Source: Chloroflexota bacterium
GTDB taxonomy: Bacteria; Chloroflexota; Limnocylindria; QHBO01
NCBI GenBank assembly: GCA_005879815.1
Contig: VBKA01000015.1
Coordinates: 1 to 6,245, forward strand
Reading direction: 5' to 3'
Length of the DNA stretch: 6,245 bases
The first letter of the stretch is position 1. Every line of letters starts with the position of its first letter. Shown in pieces: positions 5,369 to 6,245 of the stretch. The notes beneath the pieces were generated by a model. That model was not told the DNA's origin. It did no database searches and saw only the letters and a list, made by a program, of their open reading frames with translations. The translations under genes and the position numbers were made by a program.

Positions 5369-6117
5369 GCGGTCATCCGCGGTCCGGCGGGGCCCGCGGC
5401 AAGGCGGATCTCCATATCCACACGCTCTACTCGGATGGGACGGCGTCGGTCGCGCAGGTCCTGGACTGGGTCGAGCACAGGACGGACCTCGATCTGGTCG
5501 CGATCACCGACCACGAGCGCATCGACGGCGCCTTGCGCGCGCGTGAGCTCCATGCAGCCGGCGGCTATCACTTCGATCTCGCCGTGGGCGAGGAGATCAC
5601 CACCCGCCGCGGGCACCTGCTTGCGTTGTTCGTGGAAGTGCGCATCCCGGCACTCCGTCCCCTGGCCGAGACGGTGGAGCGCATTCATGCCGCCGGCGGG
5701 ATCGCGGTTGCGCCGCACAGCCTGGCGCCGCTCACGCCCAGCCTGGGAGCGGGCAGCCTGAGGCGCCTGAGCGAGGACCCGAACCCGGTCCGCCGCCTGG
5801 ATGGCATCGAGCTGATCAACCCCAGTGCCGCGGGCCTCGCGCGCCACGGCACCCGCCGCCGCCTGAACGCCGAGGCTCTTCACCTGCCCGGCATCGGGGC
5901 CTCGGACGCACACATCCTGGAAGGGATCGGCAGCGCCTGGACCTGGTTCCCAGGTATCAGCGCGCAGGACTTCCGATCCGCACTGGCGGCTGGGCAGCTC
6001 GAGCCGGCTGGCGTGCACTGGAGCGCGTGGCACAACGTGGATGTGTACCGGCGCCAGCTGGTGGCCAAGGCGCGCCACCTGCGTCACGCGATCGCGCGCA
6101 GTGGGGAGTGGCGCTGA
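5365..6117 (+). CDS. PHP-domain metal-dependent phosphoesterase
   Basis: A 250-residue soluble PHP-domain hydrolase starting at GTG 5365, which overlaps the acyltransferase stop by four bases (GTGA). The metal ligands are all recognisable: ADLHIHTLYSDGT (14-26, His17, His19, Asp24), AITDH (46-50, Asp49, His50), GEEITTRRGHLLALF (75-89, Glu76, His84), HAAGGIAVAPHS (108-119, His118) and GASDAHILEGIG (178-189, Asp181, His183). It is therefore probably catalytically active. PHP proteins of this type (TrpH/YciV relatives) hydrolyse phosphate esters such as nucleotide 3',5'-bisphosphates, and others are histidinol phosphatases. Its embedding between PatA-like and PimA-like genes raises a role in dephosphorylating phosphatidylinositol phosphate or another glycolipid intermediate. 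That role is inference only; a general nucleotide phosphatase remains possible. Confidence 0.87.
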   Translation: MSGHPRSGGARGKADLHIHTLYSDGTASVAQVLDWVEHRTDLDLVAITDHERIDGALRARELHAAGGYHFDLAVGEEITTRRGHLLALFVEVRIPALRPLAETVERIHAAGGIAVAPHSLAPLTPSLGAGSLRRLSEDPNPVRRLDGIELINPSAAGLARHGTRRRLNAEALHLPGIGASDAHILEGIGSAWTWFPGISAQDFRSALAAGQLEPAGVHWSAWHNVDVYRRQLVAKARHLRHAIARSGEWR

Positions 6118-6136
6118 GCGGCGATACTCTGCGCTC

Positions 6137-6245
6137 ATGCCTCCTCCCGGTCGATCGTCTGCTTCGCTGAAGATCGCCCTCGTCAGTCCCTACGGCTATC
6201 CGCATCCGGGCGGCGTCAACGACCATGTCCGCAACCAATACGAAG
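6137..6245 (+). CDS. GT4-family glycosyltransferase, PimA-like, N-terminal fragment (cut by window edge)
   Basis: From ATG 6137, 36 codons are open to the window end. After a short Pro/Ser leader the peptide reads KIALVSPYGYPHPGGVNDHV (residues 12-31). This is the first strand and the PGGV-x-x-HV donor/acceptor loop of GT-B glycosyltransferases such as PimA and PimB', where the glycine-rich loop contacts phosphatidylinositol and GDP-mannose. It begins 20 nt after the PHP stop, with no clear Shine-Dalgarno. Position in the operon favours a phosphatidylinositol mannosyltransferase (PimA), but only the N-terminus is visible, so sugar donor and acceptor are open. Confidence 0.75.
   Translation, partial: MPPPGRSSASLKIALVSPYGYPHPGGVNDHVRNQYE

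Noticed and set aside
6118..6136. A terminator between the PHP and GT4 genes
   Set aside because: The gap is only 19 nt and shows no stem followed by a T-run; the same holds for the other gaps in the operon.
5341..6138. A 265-codon minus-strand open frame opposite the PHP gene
   Set aside because: Shadow of the PHP reading frame; it has no conserved motif, whereas all PHP metal ligands are present on the plus strand.

Overview
The window is GC-rich throughout and densely coded, with strong G/C third-position bias and no mobile element, RNA gene or CRISPR array that I can see. It suggests a high-GC bacterium whose membrane contains inositol phospholipids. This could be an actinobacterium, or a Chloroflexota-type soil or freshwater lineage, because the closest family resemblances (actinobacterial-type Ino1, PIP synthase, PatA/PimA-like enzymes) are shared by these groups. 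I cannot fix the taxon from the sequence alone.

Left part (1-931, minus strand): the start of an ABC-2-type permease, and before it in transcription order an ABC ATPase-like subunit. The two are joined by a TGATG stop/start overlap. The ATPase-like protein keeps the ABC fold landmarks and a good Walker B, but has lost the Walker A lysine, the Q-loop glutamine, a recognisable signature motif and the switch histidine. It looks like a nucleotide-binding-dead ABC subunit rather than an ordinary exporter ATPase.

Divergent control region (932-1136): a good sigma70-like promoter (TTGACT, 18 bp, TATCAT) points right. An inverted repeat overlaps its -35 box, and further short symmetric elements lie around the -10 and in the leader. 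This is a plausible operator region for the ArsR-type regulator that it precedes.

Right part (1137-6245, plus strand): seven tightly packed genes that read as one operon. They are an ArsR-family regulator (overlapping the next gene by 11 bp), a CDP-alcohol phosphatidyltransferase of the phosphatidylinositol-phosphate synthase type, inositol-1-phosphate synthase Ino1, a divergent LpxL/HtrB-like acyltransferase, a PatA-like acyltransferase (TGATG overlap), a PHP-domain metal hydrolase (GTGA overlap), and the first 36 residues of a GT4 glycosyltransferase resembling PimA. The reactions can be read in order. Ino1 makes inositol-1-phosphate from glucose-6-phosphate. The synthase couples it to CDP-diacylglycerol to give phosphatidylinositol phosphate. 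A phosphatase must then remove the phosphate, and the PHP protein is a candidate. A GT4 enzyme then glycosylates phosphatidylinositol, and one or both acyltransferases acylate the product. The order resembles the mycobacterial pgsA1-patA-pimA cluster with ino1, an extra acyltransferase, a PHP protein and a dedicated regulator added.
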